A DNA stretch of 59,792 nt from Defluviitaleaceae bacterium (GTDB lineage: Bacteria > Bacillota > Clostridia > Lachnospirales > WQUN01), in the NCBI GenBank assembly GCA_009781765.1, contig WQVC01000004.1:1-59792 (forward strand). The letters are read 5' to 3'. The notes beneath the pieces were generated by a model. It worked only from the letters and a program-made list of their open reading frames with translations. It had not been told where the DNA came from and made no database searches. Shown here in pieces: positions 42,824-50,787 of this stretch (its first letter is position 1; each line of letters starts with the position of its first letter). The position numbers were made by a program, and so were the translations under genes.

Positions 42824-44296
42824 ATGAGCATATTTGACACCGTAGGCATGTGCCTGCGAAATTTATACAAACGAAAACTGCGTACATTTCTTACGCTTTT
42901 GGGCGTAATAATCGGTACGGGTTCGATTATTCTGATGATTTCACTCGGGCTCGGTACAAACGCGCAGTTCGCCCGAATGGCAGAGGACATGAACCTCAAC
43001 ATGACCGAAATTGAGGTTGCGCCGCAATGGGGCGGAACAATGTGGTCGCCGGACGGCGGCATGGTTGAAATGCATCAGCGCGACCTCACCGACGAATCCG
43101 TCGAGCGTTTTTTGCGCATACCCGGCGTTCGTACCGCAACGCCCATGATGTCAAGTTCAATCATGTTTCGCAGCGGCCCGTACACCATGATTACTCAAGT
43201 TGTGGGCGTTCGACCGGACGCGCTCGCCCTTATGGGACACAACATGGAATACGGGCGGCTTCTCACCGACGATGACGCCGAATTTACTTTCGTTTTCAGC
43301 ACACGCAGCGAACGCGGTTTTTTTGACGCCTCCGACCGCACCGTTTGGAACAGCCCGCGCCAATGGGACCCGAGCGACGATTTGCCAACCCTCGTTGACA
43401 TTTTCAACGACGACATTCGCATTTATTACGACGCCTCTTCTTTTTGGAACACTCGCGATTGGGGTCACGGCGGAAATGACGATTTCGGGTTCGACCTCGA
43501 CGAAGGTTTTGTTGCCGCGCGTTCGTTTGACATAAATATCGTGGGCGTGATTGCCGCGCCCGTCGTTGACCTGCGTTGGGGCGGCGGGCAAACAATTTAC
43601 ACCGACATCGAAACCCTTCAAGCCCTCGTCGCGATGCAAAGCGAATCGGAGCGTCGCGCCGCCGAAGAAAGTGAACATGACCCGCGTTTTTCTGCGGTAA
43701 TCGGCGGGCCGCGCCAAACGTACCAAGACGTTCGCGTCCGAACAACCTCCATGGATAACACCGCCGACATCGCCGAAGTTATTCGCGAGATGGGTTATCA
43801 GGTGTGGTTTCCGGGCGACTGGATTAACAATATGCGCGATTCGCAACGCGGAATGGAAACGCTTTTGTTCGCAATTGCCGCAATTTCGCTTTTTGTCGCC
43901 GCAATTAACATCGCAAACACCATGATTACCTCCGTTACCGAGCGCACGCGCGAAATCGGCGTTATGAAGGTTATCGGCGCGTCTATTGCCGATATTCGCA
44001 AGCTGTTTTTGCTCGAAGCCGCCGTAATCGGTCTTTTAGGCGGAATTTTCGGCGTAATTCTCGCCCTCATCATCTCATATGTAATGAACACTTTTGACAT
44101 ACCCTTTCTGGCCGACCTCGGAATGGGCGTACCCGATTGGATGATTGGCGAAGAACGCGGCGCGATGTCGGTTATACCTTGGTGGCTTTGCCTCGTTGCG
44201 CTCGGCGTTGCAATCGGCGTAGGGCTTGTAAGCGGATTTTTTCCCGCTTTCCGCGCAACGCGCTTGAGTGCGCTTGCGGCAATTCGTGGTGATTAA
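42824..44296 (+). CDS. ABC transporter permease (MacB/FtsX family)
   Basis: 490 residues: N-terminal transmembrane helix (about 22-45), MacB-PCD periplasmic domain of about 290 residues rich in aspartate, then three transmembrane helices of the FtsX domain (about 345-370, 400-425, 455-480). LRTFLTLLGVIIGTGSIILMI and ERTREIGVMKVIGASIADIRKLF are hallmark segments. It should form the homodimeric mechanotransmission exporter with the ATPase at 39381. CAGGAGGCATCA precedes the ATG. It is separated from the CARDB gene by repeat B4. Confidence 0.92.
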   Translation: MSIFDTVGMCLRNLYKRKLRTFLTLLGVIIGTGSIILMISLGLGTNAQFARMAEDMNLNMTEIEVAPQWGGTMWSPDGGMVEMHQRDLTDESVERFLRIPGVRTATPMMSSSIMFRSGPYTMITQVVGVRPDALALMGHNMEYGRLLTDDDAEFTFVFSTRSERGFFDASDRTVWNSPRQWDPSDDLPTLVDIFNDDIRIYYDASSFWNTRDWGHGGNDDFGFDLDEGFVAARSFDINIVGVIAAPVVDLRWGGGQTIYTDIETLQALVAMQSESERRAAEESEHDPRFSAVIGGPRQTYQDVRVRTTSMDNTADIAEVIREMGYQVWFPGDWINNMRDSQRGMETLLFAIAAISLFVAAINIANTMITSVTERTREIGVMKVIGASIADIRKLFLLEAAVIGLLGGIFGVILALIISYVMNTFDIPFLADLGMGVPDWMIGEERGAMSVIPWWLCLVALGVAIGVGLVSGFFPAFRATRLSALAAIRGD

Positions 44297-44304
44297 GTTT
44301 TAGG

Positions 44305-44475
44305 GATTTTGGGGACTCCGTCCCCAAGCCCCTGCAAGGGGGCGCAACGCCCCCTTGACCCCTGTAAAAAAATCGCGCTTCGCGCGATTTTTTAGATTTT
44401 TTGCCACGCTTTTAAAGGGCGCAGTAAGCGAAGCGCACGCGCGAAAGACCGTTTTCAACTTGACTCACTATACAA
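44305..44475. repeat. family D hairpin cluster between the ABC operon and maf
   Basis: GGGGACTCCGTCCCC, GGGGGCGCAACGCCCCC and AAAAATCGCGC/GCGCGATTTTT (44366-44393, followed by T, a likely terminator), then a family B end (TTGACTCACTATA). Confidence 0.65.
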
Positions 44476-44495
44476 ATCCGAAAGGGTGTTTTTTT

Positions 44496-45158
44496 ATGAA
44501 GAAAATTATTTTAGCGTCGGGTTCGCCGCGAAGAAAGCAGCTTTTGGAGCTTGCGGGTGTTCCGTTCGAAATTATCGTGTCAAATGCGGACGAAACCGTT
44601 ACCGGCGCGCCGGACGCACAGGTTAAAGAGCTTGCGCTTCGTAAAGCGCGAGCCGTGCGGGATGCTCTCGCCAATGCATTGACTCCGGAAGAATCGTGCG
44701 AAGCGCGGTTCTTCCATGAAAGTTTTTTTGAAGGGGGTACGGGGGAAACTTTTTTTTCAAAAAAAGTTTCCCCCGCCACACCCCCAATCATCCTCGGCGC
44801 GGATACTCTCGTATTTATAAACGGGCGCGTATTGGGCAAGCCGGCGAACGAGGCGGAGGCGTTTGAGATGCTGAAAATGCTTTCGGGCAATATGCATGAG
44901 GTGCATACGGGTTTTGCGTTGGTGCGGGGCGCGGAGGAGCGCGTTTTCGCGGACATGACGCGGGTATTTTTTCGCGAGCTTTCCGATGCGGAAATTCGCG
45001 AATATATCGCAACGGGCGAACCTTTCGACAAAGCGGGTGCATACGGCGTGCAGGAACGCGGCGCGGTTCTTGTTGACCGCGTTGAGGGCGATTTTTACAC
45101 CGTTGTGGGCTTGCCGATTTCGAAAGTTTGGGCAGCGTTGAAGGATATGGGGGCATGA
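44496..45158 (+). CDS. maf: Maf-family nucleotide pyrophosphatase with in-frame repeat
   Basis: 220 residues. House-cleaning dTTP/UTP pyrophosphatase family (Maf/YhdE), starting KKIILASGSPRRKQLLELAG; the catalytic-site strands ILGADTLVF, SGNMHEVHTGFAL and GEPFDKAGAYGVQERGA are intact. About 35 residues (64-98: TPEESCEARFFHESFFEGG...) are inserted just before the ILGAD strand and derive from a family D repeat; the same EESCEARFF peptide occurs in the rluD-like gene. ATGA overlap with acpS. AAAGGGTG is the ribosome binding site. Confidence 0.92.
   Translation: MKKIILASGSPRRKQLLELAGVPFEIIVSNADETVTGAPDAQVKELALRKARAVRDALANALTPEESCEARFFHESFFEGGTGETFFSKKVSPATPPIILGADTLVFINGRVLGKPANEAEAFEMLKMLSGNMHEVHTGFALVRGAEERVFADMTRVFFRELSDAEIREYIATGEPFDKAGAYGVQERGAVLVDRVEGDFYTVVGLPISKVWAALKDMGA
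44685..44790 (+). repeat. family D repeat inserted in frame in maf
   Basis: GAAGAATCGTGCGAAGCGCG, then a perfect hairpin GGGGGAAACTTTTTTT/AAAAAAAGTTTCCCCC (44747-44776). The same module order and reading frame occur in the rluD-like gene at 15379-15477. Confidence 0.8.
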
Positions 45159-45526
45159 AGCGTCGGAAGTGCCGGCGAAAAGCGGCGCGAGAAGTAATTT
45201 CCGGCGTGGGCGTTGATATTGTAAAAATTGCGCGGTTCGAGGATTGCGTCGAAAAAGAAAAATCGCCGTTCATGCGCCGGGTTTTCACCGAACGCGAGCG
45301 CGAGTATATAAAATCCGCGCAAAATGCCGCCGGAATTTTCGCCGCGAAGGAGGCGGTTGTTAAAGCATTGGGAACGGGCTTTCGCAAAATTTCGCCGCAA
45401 GACGTTGAAATTTTGCACGAAGAAAGCGGCAAACCGTATGTAATTTTCGGCGGCGCAACCGTTCATATAAGTATTTCGCATACCGATACGGATGCGATTG
45501 CTTTTGCGGTTTATAGAGCAATTTGA
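45155..45526 (+). CDS. acpS: holo-ACP synthase
   Basis: 123 residues from the ATG overlapping the maf stop. It attaches 4'-phosphopantetheine to acyl carrier protein. Magnesium- and CoA-binding motifs: GVGVDIVKIARFE and FAAKEAVVKALGTGF; the HISISHT segment is also present. The N-terminal extension KRRKCRRKAAREVIS is short and basic. Usual length for the family. Confidence 0.92.
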   Translation: MKRRKCRRKAAREVISGVGVDIVKIARFEDCVEKEKSPFMRRVFTEREREYIKSAQNAAGIFAAKEAVVKALGTGFRKISPQDVEILHEESGKPYVIFGGATVHISISHTDTDAIAFAVYRAI

Positions 45527-45529
45527 TTT

Positions 45530-45607
45530 TGCGTTGTCCGAAAATGAGGCGGAAAATCGCGGGCTTCAGCGCGTTTTCCGACGAAGTTTGAGGCTACGCA
45601 AAACCAA
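45530..45607. repeat. family B-related fragment, copy B5
   Basis: Contains GAGGCGGAAAATCGCGGGCTT and GCGCGTTTTCCGACGAAG, the optional central block of B2 and B4, flanked by ATTTTGCGTTG and a near-inverse CTACGCAAAAC. Confidence 0.55.
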
Positions 45608-45647
45608 GTTGCTGCATTCAAAACGAAATCGAAGAACAGGAGAATTT

Positions 45648-46892
45648 ATGAAAAAATTTATTGCAGCTCTTTTTATGATTTTATTTGCGGCATCGGGTTG
45701 CGCAGAAGAACCGGCGGCAACGCTCGAAAATGCGTCCGATTTGCATTATGCTTCCGAACACTCACCCGAAATATCCCCTGCCCCGCTTCCCGAACCCACG
45801 CCCGAACCGACTCCCTCCCCTACTCCCGAGCCGGTACACATTCGCGTACAATTTGCGGGGGATGTTCTTCTTCACGGCGGATTGGGCGCGGGAATCGGCA
45901 ACAACCGGTTCGATTACAGACCGTTCATGCGGGCAATTGCTCCGTATATCAACGGGGATTTGGCGTTGGTAAACATGGAAACCCCCGTTGATGTTTTTGG
46001 CAACAACCAAGGCATCGCGACGTGGCCGCGATTTAATGCGCCGTTTGAAATTTTGGAAGGACTCAGTTACGCGGGCTTTAATCATTTGATTGCGGCAAAT
46101 AATCATTCGTTCGATATGGGATTCAGCGGGCTTGCGGCAACGTTGGAAAATTTCGAACGCGCGGGGCTGTCCCAAACGGGTATGTATACGAACGAAACCG
46201 ATTTCAATACGCCGACAATCCTCAACGTGGAGGGTATCAGCGTTGGAATAATCGCTTACACCGACTCGGTAAACGGGCTGGAAAGCCTTGTTCCGGCGGA
46301 TGTTCGCCCGTTTGCGATACGACGTTTTCGTTCAAATGTTCCGGACGACGTGCCGTTTATTGCGGAAGACATCATGCGCATACGTGAGGCGGGCGCGGAG
46401 CTTGTTATAATCTCCCTGCATTGGGGCGCGGAATATGTAAACCGCCCTTCGAATATGCAAATGCAGATTGCACGGGAACTTGTTGACGCCGGCGCGGATA
46501 TTATCATGGGGCATCATTCGCATACGCCGCAACCGCTTGAGTGGCACGAACGCTCCGACGGAAGTCGAGGGCTTATTATTTATTCGCTCGGAAATTTTTT
46601 GGCAGACCAAATTCGTCTTAACATTCCGGCAACGCAATACGGAATGCTCGTAACTGCATATGTAACGATGTGTTATGCCGACGGAATTTCCTTGGACGCG
46701 GCAACGGTGCTGCCTACTGTTTTTGTGCGCGATTCGGCGAGAACTCTCGGTTCGCCGTACAGCATTTTGCCGGTGATTAACGGCGAAGTTCCCGATAACG
46801 TTGAAAGCGAAAATCTGCGAGCGTGGGGACGACGCGCTTATGCTCATGTATTGCAAATTGTCGGGGAGGAATTTATTTATGGAAATTATTAA
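45648..46892 (+). CDS. CapA/PgsA-like lipoprotein (metallophosphatase fold)
   Basis: 414 residues with lipobox AASGC (C18) and a Pro-Glu-Thr linker (PEPTPEPTPSPTPEP, about 42-58) leading to a PGA_cap domain. Metal and catalytic motifs: FAGDVLLHGG, VNMETPV, AANNHSFDMG, ISLHWGAEY, GHHSHTPQPLEW and YSLGNFLADQ. Family members act in poly-gamma-glutamate synthesis or wall polymer handling; no capB or capC is nearby, so only the fold is certain. CAGGAGAATTT is upstream. Its stop overlaps the next gene. Confidence 0.88.
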   Translation: MKKFIAALFMILFAASGCAEEPAATLENASDLHYASEHSPEISPAPLPEPTPEPTPSPTPEPVHIRVQFAGDVLLHGGLGAGIGNNRFDYRPFMRAIAPYINGDLALVNMETPVDVFGNNQGIATWPRFNAPFEILEGLSYAGFNHLIAANNHSFDMGFSGLAATLENFERAGLSQTGMYTNETDFNTPTILNVEGISVGIIAYTDSVNGLESLVPADVRPFAIRRFRSNVPDDVPFIAEDIMRIREAGAELVIISLHWGAEYVNRPSNMQMQIARELVDAGADIIMGHHSHTPQPLEWHERSDGSRGLIIYSLGNFLADQIRLNIPATQYGMLVTAYVTMCYADGISLDAATVLPTVFVRDSARTLGSPYSILPVINGEVPDNVESENLRAWGRRAYAHVLQIVGEEFIYGNY

Positions 46893-47646
46893 CCCCCCTG
46901 AAAGGGAGGATTGCGACACCAATCTTGCGGAAAGGTTTTGGTGTCGCAACAGCGATTTTGAAAATGCCGGGCTGAAAAGCGAATTGCTTAATCTCGGGGC
47001 GGACATTGTCGGTTTCGGAAGTCTGCTCGAACTGCCCGGTCACGTGCGCAAGGATTTTCCGGTTGGGATTTGCGTTGCGGTTGCGTATCCGGGGGATGTT
47101 ATTCGCGGAATCGCCGACCTTCCTACGCAGGAATATCGCGAACATTACGACGCGCTTAACAAACGGCTTGACATGATTGTTACGCGCGGCGCGGAAATTA
47201 TTCGCGGGCTCGGATTTAAAGCTGAGGCGCAAACGCGCGAAAACGTCGGGTTCGGCGAAGACGGGAACAGCACAACACTTCCGCACAAAACCGTTGCAAC
47301 CCGCGCGGGAATCGGTTGGATTGGCAAATGTGCGTTATTGGTCACGCGCCGATACGGCTCGGCGATTCGTATATCGTCAATTCTCACGGATGCGCCGCTG
47401 CACACCGCCGACCCCGTAAATGAATCGCTGTGCGGAAATTGCGAAATTTGCACAAATGCTTGCCCCGGCGGCGCGGTGTCGGGAAAGGCGTGGAGCGTCG
47501 GGGTGTTCCGCGACGAAATTTACGACCCGAACAAATGCCGCAAAACCGCTCGTGAACGCTCGAAGGCCGGCTTCGGCGGCGATATGACAATTTGCGGAAA
47601 ATGCATTGAAATCTGCCCGTACACGCAGAAATATATTCAGTCGTGA
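46879..47646 (+). CDS. QueG-like protein with two 4Fe-4S clusters
   Basis: 255 residues, shorter than canonical epoxyqueuosine reductase (about 380). It has two ferredoxin-type clusters, CGNCEICTNACPGGAVSG and CGKCIEICPYTQKY, and the QueG-family segment TRAGIGWIGKCALLVT. The truncated C-terminal HEAT region fits the short QueG-like family of anaerobes. Predicted substrate is a corrinoid-dependent reduction, possibly of epoxyqueuosine in tRNA; unproven. GGGGAGGA precedes an ATG within the end of the CapA gene. Confidence 0.82.
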   Translation: MEIINPPEREDCDTNLAERFWCRNSDFENAGLKSELLNLGADIVGFGSLLELPGHVRKDFPVGICVAVAYPGDVIRGIADLPTQEYREHYDALNKRLDMIVTRGAEIIRGLGFKAEAQTRENVGFGEDGNSTTLPHKTVATRAGIGWIGKCALLVTRRYGSAIRISSILTDAPLHTADPVNESLCGNCEICTNACPGGAVSGKAWSVGVFRDEIYDPNKCRKTARERSKAGFGGDMTICGKCIEICPYTQKYIQS

Positions 47647-48386
47647 CGGCGATAAACGTACTTCTCGCACACGCGAACGATTTGGCGAAAAAAGCCGCTC
47701 GGTCGGGCTTTGCTGCGTCGAAATTTCTCACGCCGGCGGAAGCCGAAAGCATTAAATTCTCGCGCAATCGCGACGCGGATTTAGTTTTCGACGGCGGTTT
47801 TGACGACGCGGAACGCACACGCGCGATTTTCATAAATCCCGATTGGGGAAGTTATGAGCGCGAAGAAATTTTCGCCGCAATAAAAATATCGCATCGCCCG
47901 CAGGATACTCTCGGGCATCGCGATATTTTGGGTGCGCTTACGGCACTGGGCATCGAACGCGAAACAATAGGCGACATTATCGTCGGGGATAATGCCGCCT
48001 CGTTTGTGTGTCTGCCGGAAATAAGCAAGTACATCATTGAAAATTTTTTTCAAGCCGGACGGGTCGGCGTTTCGTCGGAAATTATCACTTTGGACGAATT
48101 GCCTGTTCGCGAGGAAAATTTGACGCTCAAAACAGATACCGTTGCGTCGTTGCGGCTTGATGCGGTGATGTGCGCGGCGTTTAAACTGTCTCGCACAAAG
48201 GCGGGCGAGCTGATTTCCGCCGGGCGCGTAAGCCTGCGCCATCAAATTTGCTTGCGCCCCGACAAAGATGTATCCGAAAATGCTGTGATTTCGGTACGCG
48301 GATTAGGCCGAGCCAAATTGCTTGAAATCGGCGGAACGTCAAAAAAGGGCAGAACTTTTATAAAAATCGGACTTTACGGGCGATAA
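47643..48386 (+). CDS. ylmH: YlmH-like S4-domain RNA-binding protein
   Basis: 247 residues from a GTG overlapping the previous stop (GTGA). N-terminal YlmH domain (KFLTPAEAESIKF, ILGALTALGIERETIGDIIV) and C-terminal S4 domain (LRLDAVMCAAFKLSRTKAGELISAGRVSL). In Bacillus YlmH is encoded near divIVA and has been linked to ribosome-associated quality control; here it follows a QueG-like gene instead. Confidence 0.9.
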   Translation: MTAINVLLAHANDLAKKAARSGFAASKFLTPAEAESIKFSRNRDADLVFDGGFDDAERTRAIFINPDWGSYEREEIFAAIKISHRPQDTLGHRDILGALTALGIERETIGDIIVGDNAASFVCLPEISKYIIENFFQAGRVGVSSEIITLDELPVREENLTLKTDTVASLRLDAVMCAAFKLSRTKAGELISAGRVSLRHQICLRPDKDVSENAVISVRGLGRAKLLEIGGTSKKGRTFIKIGLYGR

Positions 48387-48394
48387 GGTTGGAG

Positions 48395-48955
48395 TCACTG
48401 CGCAGTCAGTAATTGCCGCAACTCCGAATCCGACCAAAAATCATTCGGGAAAATTGAAATCGTGCCGATTTCTTTCCGGGCGATAAGTGTCGGCGTGACT
48501 GAGTTGTCGTATATCAAAATTTTGTCGCAAACGCTCAGCAGTCGCGGAATCAGGGCTAACGCCCTGCTGTATCGCGTTCTTATTTTGTCCTCCGGCACAT
48601 CATGTCCTCCGGCGGCGTGTCTCGCCCGAACCCTCGCAACATTGATATTTTCATTGCAAGTCAAAACATAGATGCACTGCACTTTGTATCCCGATTCCTT
48701 TGCTTTTTCCAACAACAGCAAGTTGCGCTCGGTAGACAGGACGGTTTCAAAAGAAAAATCATTCCGCGAGGCAAGCAGCGTATTGCGCAACAATTCTGCC
48801 TGCTGTGCGGCTTCAAGGTCGGTTAAGTCGTATGTCGCTTTCATATCATCGGCGTTGATGTATGTTCCGATTGTCGGCAATCCGCGAGTTACCGTTGTTT
48901 TTCCCGAGCCGTTCGGCCCTGCAAAGGCAAGCACAACAGGTTTAGCCACGAACAT
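48395..48955 (-). CDS. zeta-toxin-like P-loop kinase
   Basis: About 186 residues starting MFVAKPVVLAFAGPNGSGKTT, a Walker A motif typical of zeta/PezT toxins, which phosphorylate UDP-N-acetylglucosamine and block wall synthesis. ETVLSTERNLLLLEKAKESGY and GHDVPEDKIRTRYSRAL match the zeta-like group; members of this subgroup may instead target other substrates. The start overlaps the antitoxin gene by 14 bases. The antitoxin is RelB-like rather than epsilon-like, an uncommon pairing. Confidence 0.8.
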   Translation of the reverse strand: MFVAKPVVLAFAGPNGSGKTTVTRGLPTIGTYINADDMKATYDLTDLEAAQQAELLRNTLLASRNDFSFETVLSTERNLLLLEKAKESGYKVQCIYVLTCNENINVARVRARHAAGGHDVPEDKIRTRYSRALALIPRLLSVCDKILIYDNSVTPTLIARKEIGTISIFPNDFWSDSELRQLLTAQ

Positions 48956-49262
48956 ACTCCTTTGTTCCGTCGGCAAATTCCAAGTACGCCAACTTTTTTT
49001 CCGCATCATATCCGGCTATCGGCAAACCTTTTTGCCGGTTTTCCTTTATATTGCCGGCAACGGCAACATTAAATGCGTTTGTTACACAGTCTGCCGAAAT
49101 TCCGTTGCCGAAGCCGGCGTCCGCGTTGATTGCCTCATGCAAAAACATATTGAACACGACGTCCATATTAAGCCCCAAACGCTCGAAAAGAGAATCTGCG
49201 GCCTCCTTCAAGTCTTTATTAACGCGAATTGTAACGTGAACATCAATACCTTGCGCACTCAT
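48942..49262 (-). CDS. RelB/DinJ-like antitoxin
   Basis: 106 residues. N-terminal ribbon-helix-helix (VHVTIRVNKDLKEAADSLFERLGLNMDVVFNMFLHEAI) and a C-terminal toxin-binding tail ending KKLAYLEFADGTKEYVRG. AAGGAGGG precedes the ATG. Such antitoxins usually pair with RelE/YafQ; here a zeta-like kinase follows. It likely represses its own promoter at 49521-49549. Confidence 0.82.
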   Translation of the reverse strand: MSAQGIDVHVTIRVNKDLKEAADSLFERLGLNMDVVFNMFLHEAINADAGFGNGISADCVTNAFNVAVAGNIKENRQKGLPIAGYDAEKKLAYLEFADGTKEYVRG

Positions 49263-49334
49263 AAATAATGCCCTCCTTCGGCATATATTGCGGCTTGCCG
49301 ATTTTCCTCCAAAAATCCACATGTTCAGCAACCG

Positions 49335-49487
49335 TCATACCGCAATGCCCCCGTTCCGTATTTCAAACAAATGCGGCGTATCATATTTGAGCCATTCGCC
49401 ATAGCTGATTGCATGAATTTCAATATCGGGGCTGATGTTTACGGCTAACGCCTCGAATTTTAATGTGCTTAAATCTGCACCCGGCAT
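49335..49487 (-). CDS. short nucleotidyltransferase-C-terminus-like ORF
   Basis: 50 residues starting MPGADLSTLKFEALAV after GGGAGGG, containing IEIHAISYGEWLKYDTPHL and EIRNGGIAV, the usual end of MNT-type minimal nucleotidyltransferases. The catalytic GSxxxG/DxD region is missing, so it is a truncated copy at the head of the toxin-antitoxin operon. A coupled 31-codon frame (49243-49338, FWRKIGKPQYMPKEG) follows. Both are probably remnants, but their starts and ribosome binding sites are intact. Confidence 0.5.
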   Translation of the reverse strand: MPGADLSTLKFEALAVNISPDIEIHAISYGEWLKYDTPHLFEIRNGGIAV

Positions 49488-49520
49488 AGGCGAAGCCCTC
49501 CCTGCGCATGTATTTTGCTG

Positions 49521-49549
49521 AATATATCACGAGGGAAGAGGTTTTTCAA
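49521..49549 (-). promoter_or_regulatory. promoter of the toxin-antitoxin operon
   Basis: On the minus strand TTGAAA (49549-49544) and TATATT (49526-49521), spacer 17 bases. Confidence 0.65.
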
Positions 49550-49556
49550 CAAAAAT

Positions 49557-49598
49557 TAAAACAACCTGCTCCGTTATAAAAACAAGCAGGTTGTTTTG
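49557..49598 (-). terminator. terminator of the copper-amine-oxidase-like gene
   Basis: AAAACAACCTGCT pairs with AGCAGGTTGTTTT; on the minus strand it is followed by a T-rich run. Confidence 0.65.
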
Positions 49599-49677
49599 CA
49601 GGAATGGCTATTGACTTTTACGTTCTGTGTGCTTGGGATGATGAATTTTTTTTTGCCGGCGCGGTGACAAACTCTGC

Positions 49678-50373
49678 CTATTCAAGATAACCGACGATGG
49701 CATATCGCGTTATTCCGTTTCCGGTAAATCGAACCTCTATCCTCAGTTGATGGACACCCTCTACAAATACCGAAAATGGTGTAGGCATATCAGTAGCCCG
49801 AAGGTCAAAACTTTCTAAAACCACACCGTCTCCAAGAATGTTTACGGTCGCATTCCGCATATCCGCACCGTCTGCACGTCCCATGTAGCCGCTGAATATC
49901 CGGTACTGTCCGTTCAAATTATGGAGAGAGAAGTGTACACCCGCCGCCGCACTGGAGCTTCGCCTGAAAATTAAAGGATTGTTGTATGTCACGCCGCTCA
50001 TGGTTACAGTGTCATCAAACCGAATATTATCCGTGTTTCTGTCAAAAAACGGCGCGGCATGACGCAAACTTGTACGCGGTCGCGGTTGCACCGCAAATCT
50101 GTCCCCCAAGTACACCGTATTGGTAGCAATGTCAAAGTCCACGGGCAAGCCCAACGTTTCCGCCAAATCTCTGAGCGGCAAAAATGTTCTGCCGCCCGAC
50201 ACAAACGGTCGGCTGTCCGGGGCAAAATCCAACAGTTGCCCGTTAAGGTTCACCCGAACGCCGTAAATAACGGGTCGTGTGGCGGTTTGCGCGATAACCG
50301 GCATTACGCTTGCAGACAACAACAGGCATAAAATAAATCCGATTGCACCACCCTTGATTCGTTCCTTGTTCAT
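49678..50373 (-). CDS. secreted protein with copper-amine-oxidase N-like domain
   Basis: 231 residues. Signal peptide (IGFILCLLLSASVMPVIAQ), a copper-amine-oxidase N-terminal-like module (VRVNLNGQLLDFAPDSRPFVSGGRTFLPLRDLAETLG) as in the CAP protein at 4756, and a beta-rich C-terminal domain with FSLHNLNGQYRIFSGYMG, resembling NPCBM-type carbohydrate-binding folds. GAGAGGATATTT precedes the ATG. Structured RNA copy C ends about 80 bases upstream, so it may be the long leader of this gene. Confidence 0.82.
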   Translation of the reverse strand: MNKERIKGGAIGFILCLLLSASVMPVIAQTATRPVIYGVRVNLNGQLLDFAPDSRPFVSGGRTFLPLRDLAETLGLPVDFDIATNTVYLGDRFAVQPRPRTSLRHAAPFFDRNTDNIRFDDTVTMSGVTYNNPLIFRRSSSAAAGVHFSLHNLNGQYRIFSGYMGRADGADMRNATVNILGDGVVLESFDLRATDMPTPFSVFVEGVHQLRIEVRFTGNGITRYAIVGYLE

Positions 50374-50454
50374 AAATATCCTCTCCTCTGCCCCATTCGG
50401 GCGATATATCGGCATATCCGGCGGGGGAATCTTCACCCCGCAGACATGCCTGTA

Positions 50455-50720
50455 ACAAAAAAGTGTGTAAGGACGGCAAAAAACTGCCATCACCTACACA
50501 CTGTAAAATCAAAACAAACCACGGCAACCCAAATATGACACGTAACGCACAACAACTCAACACACCGAAAAAAGCCGGCATTATTGAAACAGGCGCGAAA
50601 CAGTGTTAGACTGTGATTGCGTAGTGGCGGGCGAAAGCCCGTGTGTGTGGTGATGCGGATTATCCCTACACTCGCCGCAGGTGTCTCCAAACACCTTGCG
50701 GTCGCTACGCTCTTTTACTG
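50455..50720 (-). ncRNA. structured RNA, copy C (unrecognised family)
   Basis: About 265 nt between a promoter (50757-50728) and a terminator (stem 50501-50463, T6 at 50462-50457). It shows the same fold order as copies A and B but with different paired bases. P1 is GCGTAG/CTACGC, then CCGCAAGGTGT/ACACCTGCGG, the third arm GTGTAGGGAT...ATCACCACAC and a GGGC/GCCC hairpin. TCTAACACTG matches TTTAACACGG of the others. The terminator keeps AGGTGATGGCA...TGCCGTCC, while its outer stem has changed to GTGTGT/ACACAC. It lacks the roughly 100-nt middle insert of A and B and is not followed by an XRE gene. Confidence 0.7.
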
Positions 50721-50727
50721 CACACGC

Positions 50728-50757
50728 ATTGTAACATACTTGCTTCAAGACGTGCAA
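50728..50757 (-). promoter_or_regulatory. promoter of structured RNA copy C
   Basis: On the minus strand TTGCAC (50757-50752) and TACAAT (50733-50728), spacer 18 bases. Confidence 0.75.
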
Positions 50758-50787
50758 ATTTCTTTTTTCGGTACAAACCGGCAACCG

